64,000 nt of DNA from Galaxea fascicularis (GCA_948470475.1 OX419347.1:1660001-1724000), one strand, 5' to 3'. Numbered from the stretch's first letter, positions 1-12,640 are shown. Translations and numbers: made by a program. Notes: generated by a model from the letters alone, not told the origin.

Positions 1-11
1 GGATGACCTAC

Positions 12-3000
12 CCACTCTAATCTCAGCTCCGTTTAGTCTATCTGCACAGCAGCCCCTTCTGCTGAGTATGCGCACTTCAGCCACAGGCTGTTCACTTTGC
101 AGGTCTACTCTCCACGAGGGGTTGGTAGTTGCCGGGTTATCCTCAGTGTGTGCACATTGCCTGAAATCACTACTCTTTACCCCATCTACTGCATATCTTG
201 AGAAGAGCGACCTTCGCCTGCTTGACTGACTTGTTGGCTTCAAATGGGCGATATTTACTTAAACAAAAAAAAAAACAAATAAAAAGCAAGATCAGATTAT
301 TTCACAGATTTTACATAGTCCTTTTTGTTATGCCAAAATTCCACAAAAGTTTACAATTTTTTTGACCCAAATAACAACTTTGGAACATTTTGGCACCAAC
401 AACTACATTACAACAACTTAGTCACTTTATTTGCATTAACATATAAAAGTTCATTAACAGCTAATATTGTATTCTTGTACAAATTGAATTAAGGCATAAC
501 TTATTGAGCCTTAATGTGTAGCCCTTGTGTTAATGATTTAACTTACTGAGCGACCGGTGGTTGCATGCAGACAAGCCTTGCTATTAATGGCGATTATTTC
601 CAATTACACGAAAAGATTGAACTTTTAACTCCAGAGATCTGATTACTAATTATCCTTTCTAGCTGCTATGGAGGGTGTTCACTCACGTGACCAGGGGCCA
701 TATTGGGTTTTTGAAACAAAAGGAAGATTTTGCATAAAAATAGAGTTCATGGAATTCTCAGAAGACTGGTTTACTCCCCCAACATGGTCGCCGTTCCTTT
801 GTTTTGCTCCTCCAACATGGCTGCCGTGACGTCAAGTGAACTCACTCTATACAGTTCCTTGTATATTAGTTAAAAGGTTTTGGGATTATATCAAGAATTA
901 TAAAACCCTCTGTTGATAAAATCAATTTGTCCTTTCTCGTCACCTGTTCGCTGGACAATTAATGTACCGATATTAAAGGGAGATTATAGTTACATACTAA
1001 TCGCTTCTGGGAGTTAAAAGATTAAAGACCATGTTTTTCTCTGATTTTACTAACAAAAAATCCTCTGCTGCAGTACTAACATGTGTTTAGGTCACGACTT
1101 TATATGCTGCACAAAATTTCATTTTTTGTGTGTATTCCAAGCTTTTTTCTGATTTAAATTCACATCTCAATTAATTACACTGTACACACAGACAATGACA
1201 TTAAAAGTGGTACAAGAATTCCTACCACAATCAAAACTAGGAGTATTCCTGTCACTACAGTTAAGGGTTAATTTAATTTAATTTTCATGATAGTTCATTA
1301 ATTGCTTGCAATCCAACACTGAAAACTGTACACTGTACTTGAGAGAGATCTTTCACTTACAAAAGCCAAAAAATCTACTTGTCTTTTTACATGCAAACTT
1401 CATAATTTGTGACTGTAAATATTAAAGCATAGCAAATTCCATAATAATTTGTTATATTACTCTGTATAATGTACCCTCCACGTTTTAACAGCTGCATGCA
1501 TGTGTGCACATAATAATAAACATAATAAATAATAGTAAACATACACTGTAATGTCCATGAGTATCTTTCCTTGCAATTTTTGTCCGTTTTCACGTAGTAA
1601 AGCTAAACTTCCACACATTAAATAAGGTTAAATGCAATTTAACTGAGTTAATTAACAACTAGGAGCAAGTTGCTCTGTTTGTTTTGGTGTTGCATGGCGT
1701 TAGCATTGGTGTTATTTGTATTTTGGGGGTGTTGCCTGCAGCGTTTTTTTAGCATGTGCGTGTGTTATTTGTATGTTGGGCTTCTCCGTGGCGTCTTCTG
1801 GCAGTTCGAGCGGTCAGCAGTTTTTTTGCACATTATGTGTGGGCCTTTGCATGTCCTCGTGGTTTTGTTTAGCTCAGCGTTCGGTGTGTTGGTGCTCGCG
1901 GGCTTTCAAGTATTTCCCCTCCCTCCTCTCCCTATAGTGTGACGGGTGCTTGATTTGGGGTCTGGTGTGTTGGGCAGGGCCTGTGGCTAGGGTTACAGGT
2001 AGGGCAGGCTTATGGGGTGTTCCACCGACCGGGGGTTGGGTCGTTGGTACCAGTCCCCAGGTCCTTGAGCACCCAACCTCCATTTGTGACACAGCTGTTA
2101 ATTCTTGATTAGTCTGAAATATCAGCCATCTCTTCCCCCCAGCCCTCAGGGTCGTGGGCGAGAGAGCTGTTTGAATTCCGAGTGTTTTAATGTTGTCTGG
2201 TAGTGTCACATAGTTAATTGTGTAGATATGGTAGGTAGTTTTTGATTGGTTCTTAGTATACTGATACATTGGAATAGACCCTTCTCAAAAATGTCAAAAT
2301 TGAACTGAATGAAAAACTGATACCAGAAATAGGTAGAGCACCTTTACTTTAGTAAACCCTGCAAAGTTTCACCATATCAGGTGTTAATCAGCTGAGAAAA
2401 ATAATGAAAGTTGAAATTTGACAAATTTACAGATGTTTGTATGACAGGGGTAATTGGCATACATACCCCCAGTCATACAAACGTCTGTAAATTTTTTTTA
2501 ATTTTTGCAATTTACATTTCCTCAGCTGATATAACACCTGATATGCTGAAACTTTGCAGGGTTACTAAAGTAAAGGTGTTCTTTCTAGTGCTGGTGCACA
2601 TTTTTAATTTTAACTTATTTGAATTTTCAGCTGCAATTTTGGAGAATGGTCTATTAGATAACCTTTATCATTGGTTGAACACATCAATGGTGACATTTGA
2701 AGCAATAGTGTGGAACTTCTCAGTATTGTGTTACACAGTTTCCTCTAGATTATTTTATTCCATCCTGGTGAACACACACGACGATTTCAACACAATTAAT
2801 ACTGGAGTCATGTTTGCAGAGACTTTTAGACAGTAAGAGGCTTGGCTTAAGAAAATTAAAGGATGAACAGAAGACAGCTAGCATTGCTTTATCTTCTTTC
2901 TGGGTGTTTCTGTCAGCCTTCAAATCAGCTTTGGATTATTCACTAATTACTTATCAACAACTTGAACCTCTGAATGACTGTTCCACCAGAATAATATTTC

Positions 3001-4970
3001 CTCCTCAGAGTTCAGACCTCTCTCTCACCCACGCCCCCTGTGGGTTAGGGGGAGGAGACGGCTGAAATGTCAGACTATAAATTCTTACAGTAATAATTTC
3101 GCCAGTAAGTGGCTGAGTTTCCAAAGGGGCCTGGGCTCCATCTGGTCCCACTTGATGAAATTACAGCTCCATCATCACTGCCATATGTACTACAACTTAA
3201 TTCATTCTGAATAGGTGTACACCTAACACTTTGGGTTTGCTACTTATTCATACATGTACATTTATGCTATTGTTGTTCAACAGTCTGCCAAAGTTGAAGT
3301 TCTGTTGAAAGGAAACTCTTCAAAAGACTTTAGCTTTTTCTTCAGGTTTACAAAGCACTTGATACAACACAATAACATTTTAATTTTTTGGTCACTCCTA
3401 ATCAAAATGGCTGTGAATACTGCTAAAGTAAGTACATAAAAATAAAATACATTTACAGCCTCAACATGGCAGAAACCACGTAAAATCAAACTTTACCCAC
3501 CTTTACTCCTTGGCACTCCAAATATTTCAACACGTAAACAAGCTCCACCATGATTACTTTCAACAATAAAACGCACGTATCTAGCAACAATTCCACTGTA
3601 CAAAATGTGTTTAACTGCTGAGTTCCTGTCATAGTTCCCTTTGAAGACCTAAATAGAAATAAAAAGATAAAAATATAACATGGGGAGGATCTCAGGTGCT
3701 GGTAATGTATTTTCCAAATGAAATCACACAATTTACATTTTGATCCCACTCAATCTCTTTTCTAAAAATAATTATTATTATTATAATCAAATAAATATCA
3801 GGTCTTCCACATTTTTCAGTGCTCACAAGACATTTTCAGGTGAAACCATTAATTTTTTTCAGATTGAACTACAGTAACTGTTATTCAAGGTCCAAGGTCA
3901 TGAATGTGTCTGATCATTAATAATTGTCTAATTGTTTGTTTCTTTGCTTCAATGTTTGTTCATAATAATTTATCTGTATTTTATAGTTTAACATACACTA
4001 TATACAGTATACAGCACAGTAGCACTGTCTGTGTGTGCATGGTTTATAATTATACACCTATCAATGTGTAGACGGAGAGGGGAGGGGTACGTGCAAAGGT
4101 GCGTCATTTGAATTTTCTTGCAATTTTTTGGTCAAATTCCCGACCCTTGGGACTGGAAATACTGTTTAACAATCCTTTATAATATTTGAACTTTAATTAG
4201 TACAAGTGGTCAAATTCCCCAGAGAGGGGACAACAGAAGTGTTCAAATGCCGCATCTTTGCCCCCCCCCCCCCCCTCTCCGTCTAAACATTGATAGGTGC
4301 ATTACTGTCACAACCATTTAAAGGTGACAGGGAGCAGATTCATGCTACTAGCTGAGAACCATAGTGCAATTGAATGCAGAGGTGCAGGATTACATGTTTG
4401 TGACAGCAAAAAAATGTGCTATAAATTGTTTATACAATATACACTAGTGTGTACTCTATGTGACAACATGTGGTAGTATGCGAGGCCTACGCTTCTTCAG
4501 TTTGAGTTGATACTGTAAGTTGACATCATTATTGCTGTGCAAATATGCACCCTTCAAACATCAGGCCTTGTATAATATAAATTCAAACTAAAATGTTCAA
4601 AACACCACTAACTTAAATAAAGCCAGTCAACATACACAGACGTTTCAAGTTACATGTACCTTTTTGTTACTTTGACCATGTTCTTTATAATCTGTCCAGG
4701 TTGTCCCATCTGTGGATGACTGTAGGGTGTAGGTCTTCACCCACTGTTCTGCTTGTGAATTCCCCTGAGTGGACACAGCACAGATGATGTAAAGTGTCTG
4801 TAGATCAATCTGTAGGTATGGATTACTGTCAGCTGTGGATGCACACCATGATGATCCTGCTGTGTAGTTCAATCGGCCATTATTGGCTGGTGTACTGGCA
4901 TTATGCTGTGATGAAGCATTTAGGTAAACATATCCATCTGCTATTCCCACGGCATCCTGTTCGCATGATG
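12..4970 (-). CDS. Paralogous receptor gene, partial: F5/8C module and first half of an FTP module
   Basis: Three minus-strand exons: 4970-4660 (311 bp, F5/8C N-half, [37 protein letters not shown]), 3648-3501 (148 bp, F5/8C C-half, [29 protein letters not shown]) and 257-12 (246 bp, FTP first half, [39 protein letters not shown]). Exon lengths and phases equal those of the main gene, and no stop or splice break is seen, so this is probably a functional paralogue continuing beyond position 1 (the donor is at positions 11-10). Its start exon was not found between 4970 and 20500. The FTP exon changes NRG to SRR. Confidence 0.8.
1624..2105. repeat. Dispersed about 480-bp repeat, copy A
   Basis: Starts near AAGGTTAAATGCAATTTAAC and ends near the text CCCAACCTCCATTTGTGACA. 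The same unit occurs at 51243-51725 and, more diverged, at 46855-47375. The first two come from the segmental duplication; the third lies outside it, so this is an independent repeat family. No terminal repeats or coding signature recognised. Confidence 0.75.
2325..2592. repeat. Hairpin (inverted-repeat) element, copy in duplication 1
   Basis: The left arm from about 2325 (AGAAATAGGTAGAGCACCTT, ...CCTGCAAAGTTTC, ...ACAGATGTTTGTATGAC) is complemented by the right arm ending near 2592 (...GTCATACAAACGTCTGT, ...GAAACTTTGCAGGG, AAAGGTGTTCTTTCTAG). Arms are about 110 bases around a short loop. Also at 51951-52220, so it predates the segmental duplication. No transposase; MITE-like. Confidence 0.75.
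4047..4301. mobile_element. MITE-like insertion specific to duplication copy 1
   Basis: Inverted arms CACCTATCAATGTGTAGACG at the left and ...GTCTAAACATTGATAGGTG at the right, with a poly-C tract (4260-4275) in the right arm facing a G-rich left arm. Copy 2 reads straight through this site (CATGGTTTACTGTCAC near 53937-53952), giving an empty-site control. TTA flanks both sides (4044-4046 and 4302-4304) and may be a 3-bp target duplication. Confidence 0.75.
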
Positions 4971-4980
4971 CTAAAAGAGT

Positions 4981-6660
4981 ACAAACAATTTACAGACGTT
5001 TTTTGAGGTTGAACTCGGTTGTAAAAAATTCTGTCAGTTAGTGACCATGCAGTTACAGACGTTTCTGAGCTTCAACTCGTAAAAAAGCCGGTGGTAAAAA
5101 TTACTGTGAGTTACACAGTGACCAGTTAATTAAGTGTCATCAACATACAGTAAGAGGAGTGTGTATATTTAAACAACAATTCCCCGAGGTGGAGGTGGTC
5201 AGTCGAATTGCTCGGAGGTGAACAGCACAGTAAATCCGGAGTTTGAGTAGCCAATCAGCGCGCGCGTTCAACGCTATCCACTGTTTTAGTACCGGTATAT
5301 ACTAAAATTAACACAGGAAAGACAAGTGGCATATTCCATGGTCTCTTTATTGTACAGACGGCATGATATGTCAAGTCTCCTTGCTGAAACATTACCGGGG
5401 TAATTGCGATCTAAGGAAACGTTTCCGTCAAGATGTGCCACAAGGTACGCAAAATTGCCATCAGCGATAACAGAGGAGATTTTAGATTCAGACCACCTTT
5501 TATTGAAGACAGAAGTAAATTATGTGTAACCGTAGCACGGAAGCTTGGTCACCTATTTTTTACATACAGGACTTTCGAAAAATAAAAATAAAACCTATTT
5601 CAAGATAGACTGCAAGCATTCTTTCTTTTCCTCTGAAATCTGTGGAACGAACAATAATGTAGAGCGGCGAGCCACGAAGCGACGAAGCCGGCAATTTTTT
5701 TTGCATTGCGGAACGCGCCAAACGCGCTGCTAAAGTCGCCACTCGCATGTCGTGCTCGCGTTCGTTTCAGGTTTTAGAGCAAAAGAGAGACTGCTCGTAG
5801 ACAATTGTTAAGAAATTTGCTCACGCGGATGTAAAAAAAAACTGTTTCTGTCACAAAGGTAGTCTTTGGAGAGACTGGGGTTGGCAAGTTGCCCCAGTCG
5901 AATAAAACTCGTCTATTTTTTAGTCACAAACATTATTAGACATACGGGGCTGGGCGAGGGGGGGCGGGGGGGGAGGCATACATACATACATACATCGTAC
6001 ATCGACATACCTCCAAATATATTTACAATTTGTCTCATTTCATAGCAATCATGCATGTATGTGCCTTATATGTTTGGAGGGATGGGGGGGGGGTAACAGC
6101 AGCAAAACTATATTTTCTGTCGACATTTTCAGAGTTGGGAGTTGTTTGAACTCTTTATGTAAACCTTCAAACAGAGATTTCCTTTCTTCTTGATAAACTG
6201 TGCAAGATTGGGACTAATTAGTATCTTTCATCTTCCGGAGTCTTTCTTACACAAATCATGTTACAGGAATATTCCCAAGAACAGTCCACACAAGGAAAAC
6301 AAGTAATTTTCATGCAAATGTTCCCTGCAAATGGTCCCATCAACTACTGAAACAAGTTTAAATTCGTGGGGAACAAATTTTGCTCCCCGCGGTTACATTT
6401 TTGCTAGTTTACAAGAAGGGACTTGGTACCCGCGACCGTTCTCTGCGAATATTTCCCTCGTGTGTAGCGACCCTTACTGTCAAAAATTAGGTTTCGAAAA
6501 AAATTATGCCCGTGTGGAAGCAGTACTGCTCATTGGTGAACTGAAAGCTATCGCAGTCAACTGTGATGAGCCGGAAATAAATTCGATTTGAATAATTAAT
6601 AAGTAAACGCTTGCAAATTTACTGACTACTGAACTTTGTCTTACCCCCTGAAATAATTAA
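4981..6660. other. Unassigned intergenic stretch left of the composite transposon
   Basis: No gene recognised. An imperfect tandem duplication of about 65 bp lies at 4990-5125 (TTACAGACGTTT...TAGTGACCA twice). G-rich tracts occur at 5947-5975 and 6079-6096, and a short CATA run at 5976-5996. A plus-strand open frame of 86 codons at 6331-6591 resembles no family I know and may be chance. This region could hold the 5' exon of the left paralogue, but I could not find it. Confidence 0.5.
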
Positions 6661-7629
6661 TTGGTCGTTTTTATACTAGAGACGCATTATCCCTCTGGAC
6701 GACTTTGGTCAAACATATGTACTTCGTCTGGTTATGCGTCTCCAGTATAAAGACGGGCACAAGACGCATTAGGCATCTCAGACGAACTAGCCTTCGTAAT
6801 TCGTAATTCGTCTTGAAATTCGTGACGACTTTCGAACGAGAGTTCGTCTGGACGCATGAGTCGTCTTGTGCCCGTCTTTATACTGGAGACGCATAACCAG
6901 ACGGAGCACATGTGTTTGCCCAAAGTCCCGTCTTTACACTAGCCGGATAAAATGGATGACGCAGAAGTCGTCTGAGCTGTGGCCGTTTTTGTCGTCAAGA
7001 CGCATTTGACGTCTGACACGTTTAAGTCGTCTGGTATAAAAACGGGACGCATAAAAGTAGACAAACTAACGGACAAAAAGACCAGGTTCTATTCTCGAAA
7101 GAAACTGAGACGAGACAAACTCGGCACCAAATAAACGTTAACACACGAATATATGAGCAAATAAACGTGGCGGAATTGCAGCCTCTCAAATTTGTCTCGA
7201 CGTCGCCTAGAAGAACAGATGCAAATATTTTTGTAAGAAAAGTCAGTCTAGGAATCAGCATTTTCTGGCGATGGACGAGGAAGTAGATGTAGCTTCGGCA
7301 CATAGCTTGTTTGTCGTGTCGACCAGGAGAGCGAGGAAGGAACGAAGTGCAGATGAACAAAGGACTCAAGGCTAAATGCGTCCCAGGTAGGACGTCCCCT
7401 TTTTATACTAGACGCATTTAACGTCTGAGATGTTAAAGTCGTCTGTTAAGTGCGTCTCAGCAACGCACTTAAAACAAGACGTTAAAGTCATCATACGTTA
7501 AATGTATGTCTTATTTACCGTTTTTATACTAGACGTTAAAGTCGTCCGAAACCGACTTCAACGTCTCAGACGACTTCAACGTCTCCAGAATAAAAACAGC
7601 CAATGCATCTCTAGTATAACAACGGCCAA
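6661..7629. mobile_element. Composite terminal-inverted-repeat element
   Basis: Left end TTGGTCGTTTTTATACTAGA; right end, read in reverse, TTGGCCGTTGTTATACTAGA. AATT flanks both ends (6659-6662 and 7628-7631), a possible 4-bp target duplication with ends at GGTCG/CGGCC. Inside is a second strong palindrome (6727-6907, arms around TCTCCAGTATAAAGACGGGC), plus further copies of the ACTAGACGTTAAAGTCGTC motif. A small plus-strand open frame starts at 7271 (MDEEVDVASAHSLFVVSTRR, 34 codons), perhaps the remnant N-terminus of a transposase; weak. Confidence 0.72.
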
Positions 7630-7726
7630 TTTGCCATTTATTTCCGTACTTAATGCAAAATTAATTCAATTATGTAGTAAGAAAGCCTTAACCTAAAAAG
7701 AGTTGCTGAACAAGAAGCAAATACTC

Positions 7727-9299
7727 CTTTGAATGATTTATGAAAGCTGATACCGAGAATGTGACTTTGCTGTGCTAAGAACTTTGTGTGGTTTACAGTA
7801 TTCATTTGTGAATGTAAAGCACAGTTAGATAGTGATCAATTGAAAGGAAGACGGGATCGGATATAACCGTATAACCGACTTATGTACACAGAAATGTTAC
7901 CACACAAACACACTGTGATGTTTCAATTCGCCATTGATTTATAATTACCTGAAACCGAGGTGTTTTTTTATGCCAAATATAACAAACACCACTATGAAGA
8001 CAGCGCTTTTCATTGCCACTGAGGTTCAAATGACTCTTCTGTGAGAAGCAGGTTCTTGTACGAGAACGTCGCACAATCCTTTGGGAAGCAAAAAATTCCT
8101 GATCTTTTAAGGGCGAAAGCTTGACTTTTGGCACCCGTAGGAATAACTTGCATAATAACCGGAGCAGTGTCCAGCGCTAACGGAAATGGTAAAAGCCCAT
8201 GCCCATTCCACCTTCAGCTAAGCCGATTCGGCGTGGTAGATTAGTAAACGTCAACTACAGGGGTGTTTACACGACAGAGAAAAAATGGCACGGATCCGAC
8301 AAAAACTGGAACGATTCCAACAGTTTTTGCAAAGAAATGGTGAACTTTTATCCGTTCGGTGTCAGGTCCAGAGGCGCCTATGGACCCGTTGCGGAACGGA
8401 TAAAAGTTCACTGTTTCTTTGCAAAAACTGTTGGAATCGTTCCAGTTTTTGTCGGATCCGTGCCATTTTTGCTGTGTCGTGTAAACGCCCCTTACATGTA
8501 AGGGAATGTGATAGCTAGGAAATCGAAGTGTTATTGCTTCAACGTTAGCTTCTTGTCTTTACTTTTAAGATAAATTAAAACAACTCAACAGAAATCATAG
8601 AAAACATCGTACTTGCTAGCTAGCACTAAGTCTTCGCTGTTTAGTTTAATTTGCGAGTTATGGCCACGTGTTTCGTTTTCTGTTTCCTTTCATTCTGACT
8701 CATACAACCTGTACACCGATCTTTTTGTTTAGGCGATGGATTTGGTTAAAGACAAATTTCATGACTCCGTTTTTATTCTAAAGTGACCATGAATATAATT
8801 GACGCTAAATAAATTAATTTTAGGTCAAACCGAAATTGGAAACATCACACTGGATACGCAGCACCAAAGTCTTTGCTGCTTTAGTTTTGTGAAACAATTG
8901 TGTCATTTGACAAGCCAGTTTTGTGTACTGGTCAAGTCTCAAAATTCTGTGCACAATGTAGGACATTATATTACAGGACAGCCATGAATACATGTTCAAG
9001 TTATCTCATTGAAAACTTGTGAATGAGTGAACTTGACAGTGGACAAAACTTCCATGACTTGGACAGCTACTGATATGCCAACAAATTACAGTTTCAATCA
9101 TGCATGTTTGTGGTTCAAATGCATACACGTATTCGTTTGCAGACATGTTTGTGTTCTCAGCTGTAAGTGACATCATGCGTGGAACTTCATTGTTCAGAAG
9201 GCATAAAATTGTATGAGTGAACTCCTTTGAATACAGGGAAAAACTCTAACAACTTGTCACCTGTACAGTGTACTTGGTTATTGTATAACTGTAAAACTC
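7727..9299. repeat. Tandem array, unit 1
   Basis: Starts at TGAATGATTTATGAAAGCTGATACC and ends where unit 2 begins. Compared with unit 2 it has a deletion of about 130 bp (joined at 8244-8249) and a 234-bp MITE insertion at 8259-8492. Confidence 0.88.
8259..8492. mobile_element. MITE with about 95-bp terminal inverted repeats in tandem unit 1
   Basis: Starts AGGGGTGTTTACACGACAGA, ends ...TGTCGTGTAAACGCCCCT; arms continue through GGCACGGATCCGACAAAAAC and its complement up to a short centre at 8352-8395. Flanked by TAC on both sides (8256-8258, 8493-8495); unit 2 has a single TAC at the same place, so this is a 3-bp target-site duplication. The two overlapping open frames here are only the palindrome read twice. 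Confidence 0.92.
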
Positions 9300-10785
9300 T
9301 TGAATAATTTATGAAAGCTGATACCGAGAATGTGAGTTTGCTGTGCTAAGAACTTTGCGTGGTTTGCAGTATTCATTTGTGAATGTAAAGCACAGTTAGA
9401 TAGTGATCAATTGAAAGGAAGACGGGATCAGATATTTATAACCGTATAACCGACTAATGTACACAGAAATATTACCACACAAACACACTCCGATATCTCA
9501 ATTCGCCATTGATTTACCTGAAACCGAGATGAACTTTATGCCAAATATAGCCAACACCACAATGAAGACAGCGCTTTTCATTGCCACTGAGGTTCAAATG
9601 ACTCTTCTGTGAGAAGCAGGTTCTTGTACGAGAACGTCGCACAATCCTTTGGTAAGCAAAAATTCCTGACCTTACAGAGCGAAAGCGTGATCAGTTTTGG
9701 CACCGTAGGAATAACTTGCATAATAACTGGAACAATGTCCAGCGCTAGCGGAAGTGGTAAAAGGCCATGCCCATTCCACCTTCAGCTGAGCCGATTCGGC
9801 GTGGCAGATTAGTAAATCGTTTCTATCGTATTGCAAATTCATTGCTTTGATGTTGGTGTGGAAGTAGCCAAAATGTAGCCAGCGTCACTGTATGAACTTA
9901 CATGTAGATCGGACAGCTACCTGTATTAACTGGATGGCCAGCTATGCCTCCGTAACGTCAACTACATGTAAGTGAATGTGATAGCTGTGAAATTGAAGTG
10001 TTATTGCTTCAACGTTAGCTTCTTGTCTTTAGTTTTAAGATAAATTAAAACAACTCAACAGATCAAGAAATCATAGAAAACATAGTACTTGCTAGCTAGC
10101 ACTAAGTTTTTATTGTTTAGTTTAATTTGTGAGCTATGGCCACGTGTTTCGTTTTCTGTTTCCTTTCATTCTGACTCATACAACCTGTACACCGATCTTT
10201 TTGTTTAGGCGATCGATTTGGTTAAAGACAAATTTCATGACTCCGTTTTAATTCCAAAGTAACCATAGATATAATATATAATTATTGACGCTAAATAAAT
10301 TAATTTTAGGTCAAACCGAAATTGGAAACATCACACTGGATATGCAGCACCAAAGTCTTTGCTGCTTTAGTTTTGTGAAACAATTGTGTCATTTGACAAG
10401 CCAGTTTTGTGTACTGGTCAAGTCTTAAAATTCTGTGCACAATCTAGGACATTATATTACAGGAAAGCCATGAATACATGTACAAGTTATCTCATTGAAA
10501 ACTTGTGAATGAGTGAACTTGACAGTCGCCAAAACCTCCATGCCTTGGACAGCTACTGATATGCGAACAAAATACAGTTTCAATCATGCATGTTTGTGGT
10601 TTAAATGCATACATGTATTCGTTTGCAGACATGTTTGTGTTCTCAGCTGTAAGTGACATCATGCGTGGAACTTCATTGTTCAGAAGGCATAAAATTGTAT
10701 GAGTGAACTCCTTTGAATACAGGGAAAAACTCTAACAACTTGTCACCTGTACAGTGTACTTGGTTATTGTATAACTGTAAAACTC
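9300..10785. repeat. Tandem array, unit 2 (uninterrupted reference unit)
   Basis: 1,486 bp, nearly identical to the corresponding parts of unit 3; for instance the 67-codon frames at 9609-9812 and 11095-11298 are 1,486 bases apart and differ at only a few positions. No obvious protein function, and the frames break in units 1 and 4, so the unit is probably not coding. Confidence 0.9.
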
Positions 10786-12640
10786 TTGAATAATTTATGA
10801 AAGCTGATACCGAGAATGTGAGTTTGCTGTGCTAAGAACTTTGCGTGGTTTGCAGTATTCATTTGTGAATGTAAAGCACAGTTAGATAGTGATCAATTGA
10901 AAGGAAGACGGGATCAGATATTTATAACCGTATAACCGACTAATGTACACAGAAATATTACCACACAAACACACTCCGATATCTCAATTCGCCATTGATT
11001 TACCTGAAACCGAGATGAACTTTATGCCAAATATAGCCAACACCACAATGAAGACAGCGCTTTTCATTGCCACTGAGGTTCAAATGACTCTTCTGTGAGA
11101 AGCAGGTTCTTGTACGAGAACGTCGCACAATCCTTTGGTAAGCAAAAATTCCTGACCTTACAGAGCGAAAGCGTGATCAGTTTTGGCACCGTAAGAATAA
11201 CTTGCGTAATAACTGGAACAATGTCCAGCACTAGCGGAAGTGGTAAAAGGCCATGCCCATTCCACCTTCAGCTGAGCCGATTCGGCGTGGCAGATTAGTA
11301 AATCGTTTCTATCGTATTGCAAATTCATTGCTTTGATGTTGGTGTGGAAGTAGCCAAAATGTAGCCAGCGTCACTGTATGAACTTACATGTAGATCGGAC
11401 AGCTACCTGTATTAACTGGATGGCCAGCTATGCCTCCGTAACGTCAACTACATGTAAGTGAATGTGATAGCTGTGAAATTGAAGTGTTATTGCTTCAACG
11501 TTAGCTTCTTGTCTTTAGTTTTAAGATAAATTAAAATAACTCAACAGAAATCATAGAAAACATCGTACTTGCTAGCTAGCACTAAGTCTTCACTGTTTAG
11601 TTTAATTTGCGAGTTATGGCCACGTGTTTCATTTTCTGTTTCCTTTCATTCTCATACAACCTGTACACCGATTTTTTTGTTTAGGCGATCGATTTGGTTA
11701 AAGGCAAATTTCATGACTCCGTTTTTATTCCAAAGTAACCATGGATTTAATTGACGCTAAATAACTGAGAATTAATTTTAAGTCAAACCGAAATTGGAAA
11801 CATCAGACTGGATACGCAGCACCAAAGTCTTTGCTGCTTTAGTTTTGGGAAAAAATTGAGTCATTTGACAAGCCAGTTTTGTGTACTGGTCAAGTCTCAA
11901 ATTTCTGTGCACAATGTAGGACATTAAGGACCTTACGCAACGACGACGACGACGGCAACAACTGAAACGTCATTTGAAAATGAAACTTTCCGTTTTGCCC
12001 GTTTTTGTAACTCTTTCGGGATTATTGAAACTTTTTACCTTAAAAAATGCTGGCGAACTCTACAGGGTCTCAATTGCTCTGAACGGTGTTAAAGTAAAGA
12101 AAAAGAAAGATATATTGGCTGTTATGCGGTCACGTTCTGGCGAAAACCGAAAATTTGGTCACTGCACGTTGTCGTTTTGCAGATGACAGCAAAGAAATGT
12201 ACCAAAATGTAAAACGCATGTGCAGAGTATTGTTTTGGCTCATTAATCCCATCAGTTATGTGGTGTTCTCGTTGCCGTCGCCGTCTTACTTGCGTAAGGT
12301 CTCTATTATATTCCAAGACAGCTATTAATACTTGTACAAGTTATCTCATTGAAAACTTGTGAATGAGAGAACTTGAGAGTGGGCAGAACTTCCATGACTT
12401 GGACAGCTACTGATATGCGAACAAATTACAGTTTCAATCATGCATGTTTGTGGTTTAAATGCATACATGTATTCGTTTGCAGACATGTTTGTGTCCTTAG
12501 CTGTAAGTGACATCATGCGTGGAACTTCATTGTTCAGAAGGCATAAAATTGTACGACTGAACTCCTTTGAATACAGGTAAAAAATCTAACAAGTTGTCAT
12601 CTGTACAGTGTACTTGGTTATTGTCTAACAGTAAAACTCT
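10786..12640. repeat. Tandem array, unit 3
   Basis: As unit 2 but carrying a 378-bp MITE at 11927-12304; without it the unit is about 1,477 bp. Confidence 0.9.
11927..12304. mobile_element. MITE in tandem unit 3
   Basis: Starts AGGACCTTACGCAACGACGA, ends CGCCGTCTTACTTGCGTAAG followed by GTCTCT. ATTA occurs on both sides (11923-11926 and 12305-12308), while units 1, 2 and 4 have it once (GGACATTATATTAC), so the insertion and its 4-bp target duplication are directly shown. No transposase. Confidence 0.9.

Larger units (their letters stand above)
1..4980. repeat. Segmental duplication, copy 1 (partner 49660-61110)
   Basis: Near-identical sequence, coding and intronic, runs in the same orientation in both places; for example 1381-1600 matches 51005-51235, and 4561-4970 matches 60690-61100. 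Copy 1 ends near 4975, where its flank no longer resembles that of copy 2 beyond 61100. The left end is outside the window. Small indels plus several transposon-sized differences separate the copies. Confidence 0.92.

Noticed and set aside
6331..6591. 86-codon plus-strand frame as a small gene
   Set aside because: No domain, no support from splice sites or a second copy; kept only as a remark in the gap description.
8199..8518. Two overlapping plus-strand open frames of 100 and 77 codons
   Set aside because: They are the two readings of the MITE palindrome at 8259-8492 and have no protein signature.
9609..11298. Repeated 67-codon frames MRSRFLYENVAQSFGK as a gene family
   Set aside because: They recur only because the 1,486-bp unit is tandemly repeated; the frame is broken in units 1 and 4 and has no known domain.
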